A stretch of 64,000 nucleotides of DNA, from NCBI RefSeq assembly GCF_003337555.1, contig NZ_QPJK01000002.1:985623-1049622 (forward strand). The letters are read 5' to 3'. Origin of the DNA: Pseudorhodoferax soli (GTDB lineage: Bacteria > Pseudomonadota > Gammaproteobacteria > Burkholderiales > Burkholderiaceae_C). Both the position numbers and the translations under genes were made by a program. Positions 32,126-41,623 of the stretch are shown here, in pieces (the first letter of the stretch is position 1; every line of letters starts with the position of its first letter). The notes under the pieces were generated by a model. It was not told the origin of the DNA. It was given only the letters and a program-made list of their open reading frames with translations, and searched no databases.

Positions 32126-35100
32126 ATGGCCAAGTTCTTCATCGATCGCCCGATCTTTGCCTGGGTGATCGCGCTGTTCATCATCGTGATGGGCGCGGTC
32201 TCGATCACCCAGCTGCCGATCTCGCAGTACCCGCCGGTGGCCCCGCCGGCCATCGTCATCAACGTCTCCTATCCCGGCGCCTCCGCGCAGACGCTGGAGG
32301 ACAGCGTGCTGTCCGTCATCGAGCGCGAGATGAACGGCTCGCCGGGCCTGGTCTACGTGGAATCGGTCGCCCAGGCCGACGGCACGGGCACCATCACGGT
32401 GACCTTCGAGCCTGGCACCAACGACGACCTCGCGCAGGTGGACGTGCAGAACCGGCTGTCGCGTGCGACACCGCGCCTGCCCTCCGCCGTGACGCAGCAG
32501 GGCGTGCGCGTGGACAAGTCGCGCAACAACTTCCTGCTGTTCGCGATGCTGTCTTCGGACAACCCCGACTTCACTCCGGTGGAGCTGGGCGACTATGCCG
32601 CGCGCAACATCCAGCCTGAGCTGCAACGTGTCAAGGGCGTGGGCCAGGTGCAGCTGTTCGGCTCGGAAACCGCCATGCGGATCTGGCTGGACCCGGCCAA
32701 GATGCAGGGCGTGCAGATCTCCTCGGCCGATGTGTCGGCCGCGATCCGCGCGCAGAACGCCCAGGTGGCCTCCGGCACCATCGGCGACCTGCCGAACGTG
32801 GCCGGCCAGGGCATCGCCGCCACCGTCGTCGTCAAGGGCCAGCTGTCCAACGTCGAGCAGTTCCGCAACATCGTGCTGCGCGCCAATCCCGATGGCTCCA
32901 CCGTGCGCCTGAAAGATGTGGCCCGCATCGAGATCGGCGGCCAGAGCTATGCCACCTCGGCACGCCTGAACGGCACGCCCGCGGTGGGCCTGGGCGTGCA
33001 ACCCTCACCGGGCGGCAATGCGCTGGAGTCGGCCCGCCTGCTACGGCAGAAGATGGACGAGCTGTCCAAGTTCTTCCCGCAGGGCGTGAAGTACGACATC
33101 CCCTACGACAGCTCCAAGTTCGTGAGCATCTCGATCGAGCAGGTCACGCACACGCTGCTGGAAGCCGTGGCGCTGGTGTTCCTCGTGATGTTCCTGTTCC
33201 TGCAGAACTGGCGCTACACGCTGATCCCCACGCTGGTGGTGCCGATCGCGCTGCTGGGCACCTTCGCGGCGCTGCTGGCGCTGGGCTTCTCGATCAACGT
33301 GCTGACCATGTTCGGCATGGTGCTGGTGATCGGCATCGTGGTGGACGACGCCATCGTGGTGGTGGAGAACGTCGAACGCATCATGAGCGAGGAAGGCCTG
33401 TCGCCGCTGGAAGCCACCAAGAAAGCGATGCAGCAGATTTCGGGCGCCATCATCGGCGTGACCGTGGTGCTGATCTCAGTGTTCGTGCCGCTGGCCTTCT
33501 TCGCCGGCTCGACCGGCAACATCTACCGCCAGTTCTCGGCCGTGATGGTGGTCTCGATCGGGTTCTCGGCCTTCCTGGCACTGTCGCTGACGCCCGCGCT
33601 GTGCGCCACGCTGCTCAAGCCCGTGGAAGCCGGCCACCACCACGAGAAGCGCGGCTTCTTCGGCTGGTTCAACCGCAGCTTCTCGCGCACGGCCAAGGGC
33701 TACGAAGGCGTGGTCGCGCGCATGCTCAAGGGCGCGGCGCGTTACCTCGTCATCTACGCCGCCATCATCGGTGCCGTGGTCGTGGTCTACCAGCGGCTAC
33801 CCACCTCTTTCCTGCCGCAGGAAGACCAGGGCAACATCATCGTCAACGTGCAGCTGCCGCCAGGCGCGACGCAAGAGCGCATGCTGGACGTGATGCAGCA
33901 GGTCGAAGGCTTCATGCTCAAGCAACCTGAAGTGGAGAGCATGGTCGGCGTGCTGGGCTTCTCGTTCTCGGGCCAGGGCCAGAACTCGGGCCTCGCCTTC
34001 GTGACGCTCAAGGACTGGTCCGAACGACACGACCCGGCGCACTCCGCCGGTGCACTGGCCGGCCGCGCGTTCGGCGCGCTGTCGGGCATCCGCGACGCCT
34101 TCATCTACCCGCTGAGCCCACCGCCGATTCCCGAACTGGGCAACGCCAGCGGCTTCTCGTTCCGGCTGCAGGACCGCTCCGGCCAGGGCCACCAGGCGCT
34201 GCTCAACGCACGCAACCAGCTGCTGGGCATGGCCTCGCAGAGCAAGGTGCTGGCGCAGGTGCGGCCGGACGGCCTGGAAGACGCATCGCAGCTGCAGATC
34301 GACATCGACCGCGACAAGGCCCAGGCCCTGGGTGTGGGGTTCGATTCGATCAACACCGCGCTGTCGACCGCACTGGGCTCGAGCTACATCAACGACTTCC
34401 CGAACCGCGGCCGGTTGCAGCGCGTGATCGTGCAGGCCGACGCACCGGCCCGCATGCAGCCTGAAGACCTGCTGCGCCTGAACGCTGCCAACGCGCAAGG
34501 GCAACCGGTGCCGCTGTCGGCCTTCGCGACCACGCGTTGGGTCACCGGCGCCATGCAGACGGTGCGCTACAACGGCTACCCGGCCATGCGCATCAGCGGC
34601 GACGCCGCGCCCGGCCAGAGCACCGGTGCGGCCATGGCCGAGATGGAACGCCTGGCAGCGCAGCTGCCGGCAGGCTTCGGCTTCGAATGGACCGGCCAGT
34701 CGCGCGAGGAAAAGCTCGCCGGCTCGCAGGCCATCATCCTGTACGGCTTCGCGATCCTGGCGGTGTTCCTGTGCCTGGCGGCGCTGTACGAAAGCTGGTC
34801 GATCCCGCTGGCCGTGATCCTGGTGGTGCCGTTGGGCGTGATCGGCGTGCTGCTGGCCACCTTGCTGCGCTCTTACGCGAACGACGTGTACTTCCAGGTG
34901 GGCCTGATCACCATCATCGGCCTGTCGGCGAAGAACGCGATCCTGATCATCGAGTTCGCCAAGGACCTGCAGGCCCAGGGCCGCAGCGTGGTGCAGTCCG
35001 CGCTGGAAGCCGCGCACCTGCGGTTCCGCCCGATCATCATGACCTCGCTGGCCTTCGGGCTGGGCGTGGTGCCACTGTTCATCGCGTCGGGCGCCGGTTC

Positions 35101-35296
35101 GGCCAGCCAGCGCGCGATCGGCACGGGCGTGATCGGCGGCATGGTGACGGGCACCTTGCTGGCCGTGTTCTTCGTGCCAGTGTTCTTCGTGGTCGTGCGC
35201 AGCCTCTTCAAGGGCAGCAAGCGCCAGAACGAGATGTATGCGGCCCATGCACGTGATGCCGGCGTGAGCGAAGCCAAGGAAGGCGCACATGACTAA
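32126..35296 (+). CDS. RND efflux pump inner-membrane transporter (AcrB/MexB family, HAE1)
   Basis: 1056 residues with the twelve-helix, two-large-loop layout. It begins MAKFFIDRPIFAWVIALFII, as HAE1 pumps do. Proton relay residues are present: the Asp pair in GIVVDDAIVVVENV (TM4) and Lys in GLSAKNAILIIEFAK (TM10). This indicates proton-driven export of drugs, dyes or solvents rather than metals. The stop overlaps the outer-membrane factor gene by 8 nt. The specific spectrum cannot be read from sequence. Confidence 0.96.
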   Translation: MAKFFIDRPIFAWVIALFIIVMGAVSITQLPISQYPPVAPPAIVINVSYPGASAQTLEDSVLSVIEREMNGSPGLVYVESVAQADGTGTITVTFEPGTNDDLAQVDVQNRLSRATPRLPSAVTQQGVRVDKSRNNFLLFAMLSSDNPDFTPVELGDYAARNIQPELQRVKGVGQVQLFGSETAMRIWLDPAKMQGVQISSADVSAAIRAQNAQVASGTIGDLPNVAGQGIAATVVVKGQLSNVEQFRNIVLRANPDGSTVRLKDVARIEIGGQSYATSARLNGTPAVGLGVQPSPGGNALESARLLRQKMDELSKFFPQGVKYDIPYDSSKFVSISIEQVTHTLLEAVALVFLVMFLFLQNWRYTLIPTLVVPIALLGTFAALLALGFSINVLTMFGMVLVIGIVVDDAIVVVENVERIMSEEGLSPLEATKKAMQQISGAIIGVTVVLISVFVPLAFFAGSTGNIYRQFSAVMVVSIGFSAFLALSLTPALCATLLKPVEAGHHHEKRGFFGWFNRSFSRTAKGYEGVVARMLKGAARYLVIYAAIIGAVVVVYQRLPTSFLPQEDQGNIIVNVQLPPGATQERMLDVMQQVEGFMLKQPEVESMVGVLGFSFSGQGQNSGLAFVTLKDWSERHDPAHSAGALAGRAFGALSGIRDAFIYPLSPPPIPELGNASGFSFRLQDRSGQGHQALLNARNQLLGMASQSKVLAQVRPDGLEDASQLQIDIDRDKAQALGVGFDSINTALSTALGSSYINDFPNRGRLQRVIVQADAPARMQPEDLLRLNAANAQGQPVPLSAFATTRWVTGAMQTVRYNGYPAMRISGDAAPGQSTGAAMAEMERLAAQLPAGFGFEWTGQSREEKLAGSQAIILYGFAILAVFLCLAALYESWSIPLAVILVVPLGVIGVLLATLLRSYANDVYFQVGLITIIGLSAKNAILIIEFAKDLQAQGRSVVQSALEAAHLRFRPIIMTSLAFGLGVVPLFIASGAGSASQRAIGTGVIGGMVTGTLLAVFFVPVFFVVVRSLFKGSKRQNEMYAAHARDAGVSEAKEGAHD

Positions 35297-36695
35297 GAAA
35301 CCATCGACGCGCCTGACGGCGCTGGCGCTGGCCGCACTGCTGAGCGGCTGCTCTTTCATCCCGACCTACGAGCGGCCCGCTGCCCCGGTGGCCACGCAGT
35401 GGCCGGGCGAGACCGCGGCCACCGCCGCGGCCCAGCCCGTGGCCGACATCCCGTGGCAGAGCTTCTTCAGTGACGCACGGCTGCGCGCATTGGTGGAGCA
35501 GGCCCTGGCCAACAACCGCGACCTGCGCGTGGCCGTGCTCAACATCGAGCAGGCCCGCGCGCAGTACCGCATCCAGCGCGCCGACCGCTTGCCCAGCATC
35601 GGCGTGGGCGCCAGTGGCACGCGCACGGAGCTTGGCCAGGGCGGCAGCACCACGGCCTACCAGGTCGGGCTCACGCTGTCGTCATGGGAACTGGACTTCT
35701 TCGGCCGCGTTGCCAGCCTCAGCGAGGCGGCTCTGGGCCAGTACCTGGCCACCGAGGAAGGCCGCAAGTCCACCCAGATCACGCTCGTGTCCGCGGTGGC
35801 GAACGCCTATCTGAGCCTGCTGGCCGACGAGGAACTGCTGGAGCTCACGCGCCAGACCCTGGTCACGCGCGAGGACTCGGCCAAGCTGTCCAAGCTGCGC
35901 TTCGACAACGGCGTGGCCTCGGAGCTGGACCTGCGCCAGGCCCAGTCGCTGCTGGAGGCCGCACGCGCCACGCTGGCGCAGCTGCAGCGCCAGCGCGCAC
36001 AGGACCAGAACCAGCTGACCTTGCTGGTCGGCCAACCCGACTGGGCGCAACGCATCGCGGCCCTGCCCGCCACGAGCCGGCTCGAATCGGCCATCGTCAT
36101 GAACGATCTGCCGGCCGGCCTGCCTTCGGACGTGCTGACGGCGCGGCCGGACATCCGCCAGGCCGAACAGTTGCTGCGCTCGGCCAATGCCAACATCGGC
36201 GCGGCGCGCGCGGCCTTCTTCCCGCGCATCACGCTGACGGCTGGCTTCGGCACCGTGAGCAGCCAGCTGTCCGGCCTGTTCGAGAGCGGCAGCTGGGGTT
36301 TCAGCGCAGCACCGCAGCTGCTGCTGCCAATCTTCGATGGCGGACGCAACCAGGCGGGATTGGACTCGGCCAACGTGAACCGCGACATCGCGGTGGCGCA
36401 GTACGAGAAAGCCATCCAGACGGCGTTCCGCGAGGTGGCCGATGCGCTGGCTGGCCGCGCCACGCTGGGCGAGGAGTTACGCGCGCAGCAAGCGCAGGCC
36501 GAGGCGGAATCCGCGCGCTTCAAGCTCTCGGACCTGCGCTACCGCAACGGCGTGGCCAGCTACCTCGATCTGCTGGACGCGCAGCGCTCGCTGTTCGTCA
36601 CGCAGCAGGCCGTGGTGCAAACCCGGCTCGCGCAATTGCAGAACCAGGTGACGCTGTACAAGACGCTGGGTGGCGGTTGGACCAGCCAGCCCTGA
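35289..36695 (+). CDS. Outer-membrane efflux channel (OprM/NodT family)
   Basis: 468 residues. The lipobox is ALLSGCSF, followed by TYERPAAPV, as in OprM/AdeK-type channels. Two repeats of the TolC fold follow: ALANNRDLRVAVLNIEQARA in the first, and RPDIRQAEQLLRSANANIGA with FFPRITLTAGFG in the second. It completes the tripartite pump encoded by the two preceding genes and overlaps the transporter gene, implying coupled translation. Cytochrome c5 follows after an 88-bp gap. Confidence 0.95.
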   Translation: MTKKPSTRLTALALAALLSGCSFIPTYERPAAPVATQWPGETAATAAAQPVADIPWQSFFSDARLRALVEQALANNRDLRVAVLNIEQARAQYRIQRADRLPSIGVGASGTRTELGQGGSTTAYQVGLTLSSWELDFFGRVASLSEAALGQYLATEEGRKSTQITLVSAVANAYLSLLADEELLELTRQTLVTREDSAKLSKLRFDNGVASELDLRQAQSLLEAARATLAQLQRQRAQDQNQLTLLVGQPDWAQRIAALPATSRLESAIVMNDLPAGLPSDVLTARPDIRQAEQLLRSANANIGAARAAFFPRITLTAGFGTVSSQLSGLFESGSWGFSAAPQLLLPIFDGGRNQAGLDSANVNRDIAVAQYEKAIQTAFREVADALAGRATLGEELRAQQAQAEAESARFKLSDLRYRNGVASYLDLLDAQRSLFVTQQAVVQTRLAQLQNQVTLYKTLGGGWTSQP

Positions 36696-36783
36696 GCGAG
36701 CGGCGCGTGCGCGACGGGCTCGTACAGAACCGGCCGTTATACTCGCCGGCTGACAAAAAGCCCCCGACGAGACTGAGGACAAC

Positions 36784-37356
36784 ATGAGCGAACATGCGGA
36801 CGGCGGCGCCCATACGGGCCCCATCAAGAATCCCAAGCAACTGCTGCTGGCAACCCTGTTCTCGTTCGTCGTCCCGATCTTCGTGATCATCGGGCTGGTG
36901 TACTTCGTGGTGTCGGCGGTCAAGCCCTCCGGCAGCAGCGATGCCGACGCCATGGTGCTGGGTGGTGTGACCGAGCAGAGCCTCGCGCAGGGCGTGGCGG
37001 CCCGGTTGCAGAAGGTCGGCAGCGTGGAAATCCGCGACGCCAACCGCCCGCTGGCCAACGGCGAGACGGTGTTCAAGGCGCAGTGCGCGGCCTGCCACGG
37101 CACCGGCGTTGCCGGTGCGCCGAAGCTCGGCGATGCAGCCGCCTGGGGCCCGCGCCTGGGTCAGGGCTTCCAGACCCTGGTGGAGCATGCGCTCAAGGGC
37201 AAGGGCGCCATGGCCCCGCAGGGCGGCGGCGATTTTGCCGATCTGGAGATTGCGCGTGCCGTGGCCTACATGGGCAACGCCGGCGGCGGCAAGTTCGAAG
37301 AGCCGGCCCAGCCTGCAGCCGCGGCTGCTGCCCCGGCGGAAGCCGCGTCGAAGTAA
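36784..37356 (+). CDS. Membrane-anchored c5-type cytochrome c
   Basis: 190 residues. A short cytosolic N-terminus is followed by one membrane helix (about residues 20-45: LLLATLFSFVVPIFVIIGLV), then a periplasmic c-type domain with one heme site CAACHG (near residue 101) and a probable axial Met in GKGAMAPQGG, then an Ala/Pro-rich tail. Members carry electrons to terminal oxidases or the bc1 complex. It is not followed by oxidase genes and is probably monocistronic. A TATACT hexamer about 45 bp upstream is a weak promoter candidate. Confidence 0.9.
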   Translation: MSEHADGGAHTGPIKNPKQLLLATLFSFVVPIFVIIGLVYFVVSAVKPSGSSDADAMVLGGVTEQSLAQGVAARLQKVGSVEIRDANRPLANGETVFKAQCAACHGTGVAGAPKLGDAAAWGPRLGQGFQTLVEHALKGKGAMAPQGGGDFADLEIARAVAYMGNAGGGKFEEPAQPAAAAAAPAEAASK

Positions 37357-37371
37357 AGCCGGGCGGCGGCC

Positions 37372-37920
37372 TCAGCCTGCCGCGCTGGTCTGCTCCAGCC
37401 GCTGCGGGCTGGTGACGAATCCGTAGGCTGCCGGCAGATCGGCGGCCTTCACCTCTTCCAGCACCCAGCCGGCCTGCTCGACGGCAGAGGCCACGAGCAC
37501 GACATCGAGCGAGTGCACCAGCCCCAGGCCCAGATCGGTCAGCGCAAACACCCGGCCCTGATCGTCCATCAGCGCCCGCTCCAGGCGGGCTGCAGTGCCC
37601 GTGTGGGCCGACAGCGAGAAGTCGGGCGCGACACGCCACACCCAGGGCGCGGCCTCCAGTTCCACGAAGACACGCTGCGGCCCGTTCTGGAAGAACCAGC
37701 AGCCCCGCGCATCGCAGGCGTAGTTGCGGCCGATGAAGGCCAGCAGCTTGTCGTGCCGCAGCAGATCGCCCTTGGCGGCACCGCCCTGCGCGAAAGCGCC
37801 TGCGGCCTGTGCCTGGGCGTCGCGCAGATACCATCCGCCGCGCGCGTCCAGGCCCAGCCAGCCATAGCAGTCCGGCACATTGGGCCATTTCGCGATGGCC
37901 TGGCGCACGATGTCGTCCAT
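37372..37920 (-). CDS. Conserved hypothetical protein, DUF2946-like
   Basis: 182 residues, cytosolic. The opening MDDIVRQAIAKWPNVPDCYGWLGLD, here cited by its parts DDIVRQAIAKWPNVP and CYGWLGLD, and the central LLAFIGRNYACDARGCWFFQ resemble a conserved betaproteobacterial family of unknown function that I associate, without certainty, with DUF2946. It lies 10 bp downstream of the YheT-like hydrolase on the same strand, so they are probably co-transcribed. It converges with the cytochrome gene. Confidence 0.7.
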   Translation of the reverse strand: MDDIVRQAIAKWPNVPDCYGWLGLDARGGWYLRDAQAQAAGAFAQGGAAKGDLLRHDKLLAFIGRNYACDARGCWFFQNGPQRVFVELEAAPWVWRVAPDFSLSAHTGTAARLERALMDDQGRVFALTDLGLGLVHSLDVVLVASAVEQAGWVLEEVKAADLPAAYGFVTSPQRLEQTSAAG

Positions 37921-37930
37921 GCCGGGATTA

Positions 37931-38926
37931 TCAGCGCACGGCTTGCAGCAACCAGTTGCCTACCGCATCGGGCATGGCCCGCACATTGGCCGGCCAGGCC
38001 CCATGGGGGAAGCCGACGTGGCCACCTTCCTCGGGCTGCCACAGCGTGACGTACTTTCCCACGGCGTCGGCACTGGGCAGGCTGGCCACCGGCACGAAGG
38101 GGTCGTTGCGCGCATTGAGCACCAGCGCCGGGATGCGGATGCGCGCGAGGTGCGGGCCGGCCGAGGCGCGCCGCCAGTAGTCCTCGACGTCGCGGTAGCC
38201 GTGCAGCGGTGCTGTGAACACATTGTCGAAGGTGTAGAGATCGCGCGCCGACAAGAGCAGATTGCGGTCGAACAGACCAGGATGCTGCGCCAGCTTGCGC
38301 AGCGCCTTGGGTTTCATCGAGCGCAGGAACATGCCCGTGTAGACCAGCCGGTTGAAGCCCTGTCCCAGCGCCATGCCGCCGGCCGTCAGGTCCAGCGGCG
38401 CGCAGACCGCCGCGATGGCAGACGCATAGGCCGCAGCCTCGCCTTCCATCTCTTGGGCCCAGCGCAGCAGCGCATTGCCGCCGAGCGACACGCCGACCGC
38501 CACGATGGGCCCGGGATGGCGTGCCCGCATGCGCCGCAGGATCCAGCCGACCTCTTCGAAGTCGCCGGAGTGGTAGGCGCGCGGCGCGAGGTTCAGCTCG
38601 CCGCTGCAACCGCGGAAATGCGGCACCGCGTAGACCATGCCGTGCTGGCGCGCGAAGTCGCCAAAGGCTTCGGCGTAGTGGCTGCTCGACGAGCCCTCCA
38701 GGCCATGGAAGAGCACCAGCAGCGTGCGCTGCTCGGGGCTGGCGGCAGGATCGACGGCGTCGGCAGCGGCATCCGCCATGTCCACGTCGATGAAGTCCAT
38801 GTCGGGCGTGATCCAGCGCTCGCGCTTGAACGCCAGTGCCGGCCCCCGGCGCCGCTGGGCGTACAGCGAGGCCCAGATCGTCTGCAGGTCACCGCCGCGA
38901 AGCCACCAGGGTGCGCTGTACTCCAT
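37931..38926 (-). CDS. YheT-like alpha/beta hydrolase
   Basis: 331 residues. The alpha/beta hydrolase fold of the YheT/ABHD1 group is shown by LLVLFHGLEGSSSSHY (oxyanion region), the nucleophile elbow VGVSLGGNALL, the acid in LNARNDPFVP and the histidine in EEGGHVGFPHG. The opening PWWLRGGDLQTIWASL is typical of YheT. Predicted cytosolic esterase or lipase; the physiological substrate is unknown. It heads a two-gene unit with the DUF2946-like gene. Confidence 0.92.
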   Translation of the reverse strand: MEYSAPWWLRGGDLQTIWASLYAQRRRGPALAFKRERWITPDMDFIDVDMADAAADAVDPAASPEQRTLLVLFHGLEGSSSSHYAEAFGDFARQHGMVYAVPHFRGCSGELNLAPRAYHSGDFEEVGWILRRMRARHPGPIVAVGVSLGGNALLRWAQEMEGEAAAYASAIAAVCAPLDLTAGGMALGQGFNRLVYTGMFLRSMKPKALRKLAQHPGLFDRNLLLSARDLYTFDNVFTAPLHGYRDVEDYWRRASAGPHLARIRIPALVLNARNDPFVPVASLPSADAVGKYVTLWQPEEGGHVGFPHGAWPANVRAMPDAVGNWLLQAVR

Positions 38927-38961
38927 CGGCCCGCCTTGCTGTCGTGGATCGGGATGACCGT

Positions 38962-39417
38962 TCAGTGCAGGGTCTGCGGACCCGCCGCAGGCTCGTGGTC
39001 GCGGCCGCCACCGAGCCTGTCGGCGCTGGCATGGTGCGTGACGATGCGCCAGCCCTGCGCAGTCTTCAGATAGACATTGGTGGCCACCACTTCGGCGGCG
39101 CGCAGGCCGCTGTCGGTCAGCACCTCGATGCGCTCGACCACGCTGTGCACGGCGCAGGTCAGCGTCTCGATCTTGCGCACGCGTTGCGGCAGCACGCGCA
39201 CCGCGCCAGCGCTGAACAAGGATTCGTAAGCACCGCGGATGGCAGCGGCACCGACCAGGCGCGGGCCATCGGGGTGGATGCAGAGGATGTCGTCCTCGTC
39301 GGCCCAGCAGGCCATCATCGCGTCAACGTCGGCGTGCAGCATGGCGTCGTAAAACGCGGCCTCGGTGTCGTCGGCGCTGCCGGCCAAGGGGGCGGACTGC
39401 AGTCGGGCTGGGCTCAT
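38962..39417 (-). CDS. SnoaL/NTF2-like domain protein
   Basis: 151 residues from the ATG at 39417. A single NTF2-like cone fold is suggested by DTEAAFYDAMLHADVDAMMA, DDILCIHPDGPRLVG, AIRGAYESLF and TNVYLKTAQGWRIVTHHAS, a pattern found in YybH/SgcJ-type proteins. These may bind small hydrophobic molecules; no catalytic role can be assigned. It lies 35 bp upstream of the YheT-like gene on the same strand and may begin that transcript. A 142-bp gap separates it from the divergent lemA. Confidence 0.82.
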   Translation of the reverse strand: MSPARLQSAPLAGSADDTEAAFYDAMLHADVDAMMACWADEDDILCIHPDGPRLVGAAAIRGAYESLFSAGAVRVLPQRVRKIETLTCAVHSVVERIEVLTDSGLRAAEVVATNVYLKTAQGWRIVTHHASADRLGGGRDHEPAAGPQTLH

Positions 39418-39559
39418 GCGGTCGGCATACGAAGGGTTGCGGTGCGCGCGATTGTGCAACGAATTGCTGCCAATGCCCCGGGGTCGGCATGGCGGAGGCC
39501 TTGCTCCGCTATGCTCCACGTCGGCCGGCGGTGGCGCCGGATCCACGGAGCACGGGAAG

Positions 39560-40147
39560 ATGCGTCATTGGCTGTTCACCATCGCACTGGCATTGGCCCT
39601 GTCGGGCTGTGGCTACAACGACTTTCAACGCCTGGACGAGCAGTCCAAGGCGGCCTGGAGCGAGGTGTTGAACCAATACCAGCGCCGCGCCGATCTGGTG
39701 CCCAACATCGTGGCAACGGTAAAGGGCGAGGCCGCGTTCGAGCAGGACACGCTGACCAAGGTGGTTGAAGCGCGTGCCAAGGCCACATCGATCCAGGTCA
39801 CGCCCGAAACGCTGAACAACCCCGAGGCCATGGCGAAATTCCAGGCGGCCCAGGGAGAACTGGGCAGCGCACTGTCGCGGCTGATGGTGGTCAGCGAGCG
39901 CTATCCCGACCTCAAGGCCAACCAGGGCTTCCGCGACCTGCGTGTGCAGCTGGAAGGCACGGAGAACCGCATCACGGTGGCGCGGAACCGCTACATCCAG
40001 ACGGTGCAGGAGTACAACGTGCTCGCGCGCAGCTTCCCGACCAACCTGACGGCCAAGGTGTTCGGCTACGACGCCAAGGCCAGCTTCGCGGTGGCCAACG
40101 AGGCGCAGATCTCCACACCTCCCGTGGTCGACTTCCAGAAGAAGTAG
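39560..40147 (+). CDS. LemA family lipoprotein
   Basis: 195 residues. The lipobox is LALSGCGYN near residue 18, followed by the long helical LemA fold: LDEQSKAAWSEVLNQYQRRA, DLVPNIVATVKG, NRYIQTVQEYN and SFPTNLTAKVFGYDAK. LemA proteins are envelope-anchored and of unclear function. It is the first of three genes with two TPM-domain proteins, an arrangement common in proteobacteria and suggesting a joint envelope role. The next start is 3 nt after its stop. Confidence 0.93.
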   Translation: MRHWLFTIALALALSGCGYNDFQRLDEQSKAAWSEVLNQYQRRADLVPNIVATVKGEAAFEQDTLTKVVEARAKATSIQVTPETLNNPEAMAKFQAAQGELGSALSRLMVVSERYPDLKANQGFRDLRVQLEGTENRITVARNRYIQTVQEYNVLARSFPTNLTAKVFGYDAKASFAVANEAQISTPPVVDFQKK

Positions 40148-40150
40148 GCC

Positions 40151-41083
40151 TTGCGCGCCTGGCTCGCACGGATCGGTCTGTGGGCGGCGCTGCTGCTGGC
40201 GCAGGCCACGCTGCAGGCCCAGCCGGTGCAGCCCGTGCCGGCGCTCACAGCGCCCGTGGTGGACACCACCGGCACGCTGGACGCGGCCCAGCTTTCGCAA
40301 GTGGAACAGGCCCTGGCCCGGCTGGAACAGGAGCGCGGCGCGCAGGTGGTCGTGCTGCTGGTGGCGACGACGGCACCCGAGGACATCGCGTCCTACGCCA
40401 ACCGCGTGGCCAACGCCTGGAAGATCGGCCGGCGCGATATCGGCGACGGTGTGCTGCTGCTTGTCGCCAAGAACGATCGGCGGCTGCGCATTGAAGTGGC
40501 CAAAACCCTGGAAGGCGCCATTCCCGATCTCGCCGCCAAGCAGATCATCGACGAGGCCATCACGCCGCGGCTGCGGCAGAACGACTACGCGGGCGCGCTG
40601 CTGGCCGGCGTGGCGCAGTTGGACGCCCGCATCCGCGGAGAGAACCTGCCGGCCCCCAGCCCTTCAGCCGGGGATGGACTGGACGAAGACGCCGTCACGC
40701 CGCTGCTGTTCGTGCTGTTCTTCGCCGTTCCGGTGGCCGCAGGCGTCCTGCGCAGCATGCTGGGGCGGCGTCTGGGCGCGGCAGCCACCGGCATCGGCGT
40801 CGGCGCTTTCGCAGGTCTGGTGCTGCACACCGCACTGTGGCTGGCCGCGGCGGCCGGGCTGCTGGCCTTCGTTGTTGCGCTGGTGGCCGGGCTGGGCCCG
40901 CTCATGCGCGGCGGCACGCCGCAACGGCGTGGCCGCATCGGCCCTGGCACCGGCGGCTGGGCGGGCGGCGCAGGAGGCTTCGGCGGCGGCTGGTCCGGCG
41001 GAAGTGGCGGCGGCGGGGGCGGCGGCTTCAGTTCGGGCGGTGGCGGTGATTTCGGGGGCGGTGGTGCCTCAGGCGATTGGTGA
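40151..41083 (+). CDS. TPM-domain protein with Gly-rich tail (YgcG-like)
   Basis: 310 residues from a TTG start at 40151, followed directly by a signal peptide (MRAWLARIGLWAALLLAQA). A TPM domain (about residues 30-150) holds VVDTTGTLDAAQ, ANRVANAWKIGR, GDGVLLLVAKNDRRLRIEV and IIDEAITPRLR. Three or so membrane helices follow (about 178-255), and the C-terminus is a Gly/Ser-rich stretch ending in GASGDW. Such tails are usual for YgcG. The role is unknown; related TPM domains have been linked to photosystem repair and to phosphatase activity. Second of the lemA operon. Confidence 0.9.
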   Translation: MRAWLARIGLWAALLLAQATLQAQPVQPVPALTAPVVDTTGTLDAAQLSQVEQALARLEQERGAQVVVLLVATTAPEDIASYANRVANAWKIGRRDIGDGVLLLVAKNDRRLRIEVAKTLEGAIPDLAAKQIIDEAITPRLRQNDYAGALLAGVAQLDARIRGENLPAPSPSAGDGLDEDAVTPLLFVLFFAVPVAAGVLRSMLGRRLGAAATGIGVGAFAGLVLHTALWLAAAAGLLAFVVALVAGLGPLMRGGTPQRRGRIGPGTGGWAGGAGGFGGGWSGGSGGGGGGGFSSGGGGDFGGGGASGDW

Positions 41084-41097
41084 GGAGCGGTACGCGC

Positions 41098-41616
41098 ATG
41101 GCAGGAATCTGGAGCCGGGTGCAGCGCTTTCTGACCCACCGTTGGATCGACGTTGGCGATGCGCACCAGGCTTTACCCCGCGCTGCGCTGGAACGGCTGG
41201 AGCGCCGGATTGCCGCCAGTGAACAGCGCCACACCGGGGAAGTCTGCATTTGCGTGGAGGCCGCCCTGCCCGCCAGCTACCTGCTGCGCGACGCTACGGC
41301 GCGTGAGCGTGCGGTGGCGATGTTCGGCAAGCTGCGTGTGTGGGACACCGAGCACAACAACGGCGTGCTGATCTACCTGTTGCTGGCCGAGCACGCCATC
41401 GAGCTCGTGGCCGACCGTGGGCTGAACCGGCATGTGGATGCACAGCGCTGGCACCAGGTGGTCGAGCAACTGCGCAATGCCCTGCGCGCGGGCCAGTACG
41501 AGGACGGTTTGACCACGGCGCTGGAAGAAGTCTCGGCGGTCCTGGTGCAACACTTTCCGGCAAGGGATGGCGCCGGCGGCGCCAATGCGTTGCCGAACCG
41601 CATCGACATCAGGTAG
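41098..41616 (+). CDS. TPM-domain protein
   Basis: 172 residues. One TPM domain: LERLERRIAASEQRHTGEVC, VAMFGKLRVWDTEHNNGVLI, ELVADRGLNRHVD and RAGQYEDGLTTALEEVS. There is no signal peptide or obvious membrane segment, unlike the preceding gene, so it may be cytosolic or held at the membrane by its partner. The ATG at 41098 is 14 nt after the previous stop, with GAGGAG between. Third and last of the lemA operon. Confidence 0.88.
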   Translation: MAGIWSRVQRFLTHRWIDVGDAHQALPRAALERLERRIAASEQRHTGEVCICVEAALPASYLLRDATARERAVAMFGKLRVWDTEHNNGVLIYLLLAEHAIELVADRGLNRHVDAQRWHQVVEQLRNALRAGQYEDGLTTALEEVSAVLVQHFPARDGAGGANALPNRIDIR

Positions 41617-41623
41617 CGGCAGT

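Noticed and set aside
36715..36760. TATACT and a GCCGG/CCGGC repeat before the cytochrome c5 gene
   Set aside because: No -35 element at a suitable distance and no T tract for a terminator; too weak to list as a promoter or terminator.
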